Source: an uncultured Dehalococcoidia bacterium (GTDB lineage: Bacteria; Chloroflexota; Dehalococcoidia; Lucifugimonadales; Lucifugimonadaceae). Taken from it: a stretch of 62,365 nt of DNA. This document shows positions 60,877 through 62,365 of the stretch, one piece after another (the first letter of the stretch is position 1; each line of letters starts with the position of its first letter). The notes beneath the pieces are model-generated. The model was not told where the DNA came from. It saw nothing but the letters and a program-made list of their open reading frames with translations, and searched no databases. The translations under genes and the position numbers were made by a program. The stretch lies in NCBI GenBank assembly GCA_913052475.1, contig CAJXEJ010000009.1:1-62365 (forward strand). The letters are read 5' to 3'.

Positions 60877-61959
60877 ATGCAATTCTCTATCACGAACACC
60901 CACCACGAGATCTACCGCCATACGGACCGATACGCAGGTTGGCCGGCAAATTACGGCATGTGGGTTTGGGACAACGAAATAGTTTTGCTATTCACGTCAG
61001 GCTATCCCGACCCGAACGGTGGATTTCATGCTCGAGATCGAAATCGTCCGCTGGTCACAATGCAGGCAAGAAGCACCGACGGTGGGGACTCGTGGTCAGT
61101 ATCGGAAGCGCCGCTGCGATTCGGGACAGGTCTCGGCACTCACGAACATATGAATCAGGCGATCGTTGAATCTCTCGACACAGTGAAATTCGAGTCTTCA
61201 TCAGTTACTGACTTTAGCGATCCGAATCTCGCAGTGATGTGCGGCAAAACCGGACTGACAGCGGGCTCGAAGTCCTGGTTTTACACATCAGTAGACCGTT
61301 GTCGAACCTGGAGTGGCCCCTTCGAAATTCCGATGTTCGATCAATTGGGAATCGCAGCGCGAACCGACTGGATAGTCGAAAGCGCCGAGTCCGCCACGTT
61401 GCTGCTGACCGCTACGAAACCAAATGGTGGTGAAGGGCGAGTCTTTGCGTGTCGTACGGAGGACGGAGGGAAGGGGTTTAAGTTTCTTTCCTGGATCAAC
61501 AGCGCACCCAAGGGTTACGAGATCATGCCGTCGTCAGTTCAGCTCGCCGATGGCTCAATTCTTACAACAGTTCGATGCCAGGGGAGTAGACGCGACGATT
61601 GTTGGATCGATCTGTATAAGTCAGCGGGCGATGCAAAGACGTGGGAGTATTTAGGCAGACCCGTTCCCGACACGGGTGATGGTGGTAATCCGGGTAGTCT
61701 CGTCGAGTTGAACGACGGACGTTTGGTGATTACATATGGCTCCCGCAGGATTCCCTATGGAATTTTTGCTGTGATTTCGGAAGATCATGGGGTTTCGTGG
61801 TCCGACCCCATTGTTTTGCGAGAGAGCTTCGGTAATCACGACATCGGATACACGCGCTCGGTGGTTAGATCCGACAGCAAGTTGGTAACTGCCTACTACG
61901 TCAATGATGATCCCGACGGCGAACGCTTCATAGAGGCAACGATCACCGACTTCGGATAG
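60877..61959 (+). CDS. Sialidase-fold (BNR/Asp-box) protein
   Basis: 360-residue protein likely to have a six-bladed beta-propeller. Asp boxes are visible as STDGGDSWS and SEDHGVSWSD, with a related SVDRCRTWSG. The catalytic Arg triad and Asp of active sialidases cannot be verified, so it may be a glycosidase-like or a substrate-binding propeller. No signal peptide is seen. Confidence 0.75.
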   Translation: MQFSITNTHHEIYRHTDRYAGWPANYGMWVWDNEIVLLFTSGYPDPNGGFHARDRNRPLVTMQARSTDGGDSWSVSEAPLRFGTGLGTHEHMNQAIVESLDTVKFESSSVTDFSDPNLAVMCGKTGLTAGSKSWFYTSVDRCRTWSGPFEIPMFDQLGIAARTDWIVESAESATLLLTATKPNGGEGRVFACRTEDGGKGFKFLSWINSAPKGYEIMPSSVQLADGSILTTVRCQGSRRDDCWIDLYKSAGDAKTWEYLGRPVPDTGDGGNPGSLVELNDGRLVITYGSRRIPYGIFAVISEDHGVSWSDPIVLRESFGNHDIGYTRSVVRSDSKLVTAYYVNDDPDGERFIEATITDFG

Positions 61960-62071
61960 TCGTGGTTGTTTGCGTAATCGGTTCGCCGAGTTTGGGACGT
62001 TCACGAAAGCCCCAATTTTCGAGGTTTTTAAATCAATCAACATTGATGATTTGAACTAAGATTTACCTATA

Positions 62072-62146
62072 GCCCCTGTAGCTCAGTTGGATAAAGCACG
62101 GCCTCCGAAGCTGGGAGCGTGAGTTCGAGTCTCGCCAAGCGCGCCA
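62072..62146 (+). tRNA. tRNA-Arg (anticodon CCG), with several stem mismatches
   Basis: 75 nt ending in encoded CCA (62144-62146). D loop AGTTGGATA, anticodon loop CTCCGAA giving CCG (Arg), T loop TTCGAGT are standard. The acceptor arms GCCCCTG and CAAGCGC pair with two mismatches (positions 3-70 and 5-68), the D stem has one mismatch, and the top of the anticodon stem has one. It may be a working but unusual tRNA or a pseudo-tRNA. Confidence 0.8.
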
Positions 62147-62154
62147 TATTCTTC

Positions 62155-62187
62155 TAATGGCGCTCCAATCAGATCGGAGTGCCATTA
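62155..62187 (+). terminator. Hairpin after tRNA-Arg
   Basis: TAATGGCGCTCC and GGAGTGCCATTA form 12-bp arms with one G-U pair around AATCAGATC. No T-run follows; probably the transcript end or a dispersed repeat. The last 178 nt of the window contain nothing I can support. Confidence 0.55.
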
Positions 62188-62365
62188 GTTATGTGGTGAT
62201 GCCCGTGGCATCATAGGACGATGTGACAGATCGGTTCGCGAAAGCACCGTGTAAAATCGGCGCCTGTGTAACGTGAAAGTTATTTTCGACAATAGAAAAA
62301 CTGGTAGACGACGTGTCATGGATAGGCATTTGAAACCGCTCGAGTATTGCTCACGTAGCAAACAG

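Overview
The window looks like a chromosomal segment of a free-living bacterium of moderate GC content. It carries housekeeping genes (dnaK, pyk, rnpB, ftsZ, proS, the nusA-infB-rbfA-truB cluster and a tRNA) among many catabolic oxidoreductases, with short palindromic repeats in the gaps between genes. Four features together suggest a Chloroflexota (SAR202/Dehalococcoidia-like) genome: an imuB-DUF6504-dnaE2 mutasome with a Gram-positive-type LexA box, an F420-type DDN protein, many SDR, enolase-family, Ldh and UroD-family enzymes, and an orphan ftsZ. This placement is inference from gene content, not from a phylogenetic marker. No phage genes, insertion sequence or CRISPR array was seen.

Layout. 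0-10 kb: the 3' end of dnaK, an HDAC-family deacetylase with a membrane zinc peptidase, a fumarylacetoacetase-family hydrolase, a decayed secreted-protein gene, and a tightly coupled MoxR-DUF58-DUF4129 operon. 10-17 kb: pyruvate kinase, a zinc-ribbon protein joined to a serine-recombinase-derived protein that appears catalytically dead, an SDR, a UroD-family methyltransferase-like protein and RNase P RNA. 17-26 kb: Ldh-type dehydrogenase, FAD oxidoreductase, three SDR/epimerase genes, two tandem Eis-like acetyltransferases, and a wHTH regulator whose upstream region holds four 14-bp tandem TACATGTA-like repeats. 26-30 kb: ftsZ, then a zone of decay with a ThDP-enzyme pseudogene, itself interrupted by a palindromic repeat, and a frameshifted DUF4870 gene. 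30-43 kb: esterase, small kinase and enolase-superfamily dehydratase, then a glycyl radical enzyme with its activase and a ThDP enzyme, divergent from a three-gene GlpA-like/NAD(P)-FAD oxidoreductase/DUF1667 module. 43-49 kb: the mutagenic-repair cassette dnaE2, DUF6504 and imuB, with a perfect TAGAACA-TT-TGTTCTA palindrome upstream of imuB. 49-57 kb: proS, an MtnX-like HAD phosphatase pseudogene, and nusA-ylxR-infB-rbfA-truB. 57-62 kb: a CPA2-type antiporter, an aldo/keto-reductase-like protein, an F420-type DDN protein, a sialidase-fold protein and a tRNA-Arg(CCG) with several stem mismatches.

The best candidates for little-described biology are: (1) the glycyl radical enzyme with an N-C-W-E active-site loop and a G-G-W radical loop, next to a ThDP enzyme whose usual catalytic Glu is Asp; (2) the domesticated recombinase abutting the DUF164 zinc-ribbon gene; (3) the LexA-boxed mutasome whose three proteins all carry long low-complexity N-terminal tails; (4) the 14-bp periodic operator array. 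Several genes are broken by frameshifts. Real decay and assembly indels cannot be told apart from this sequence alone.
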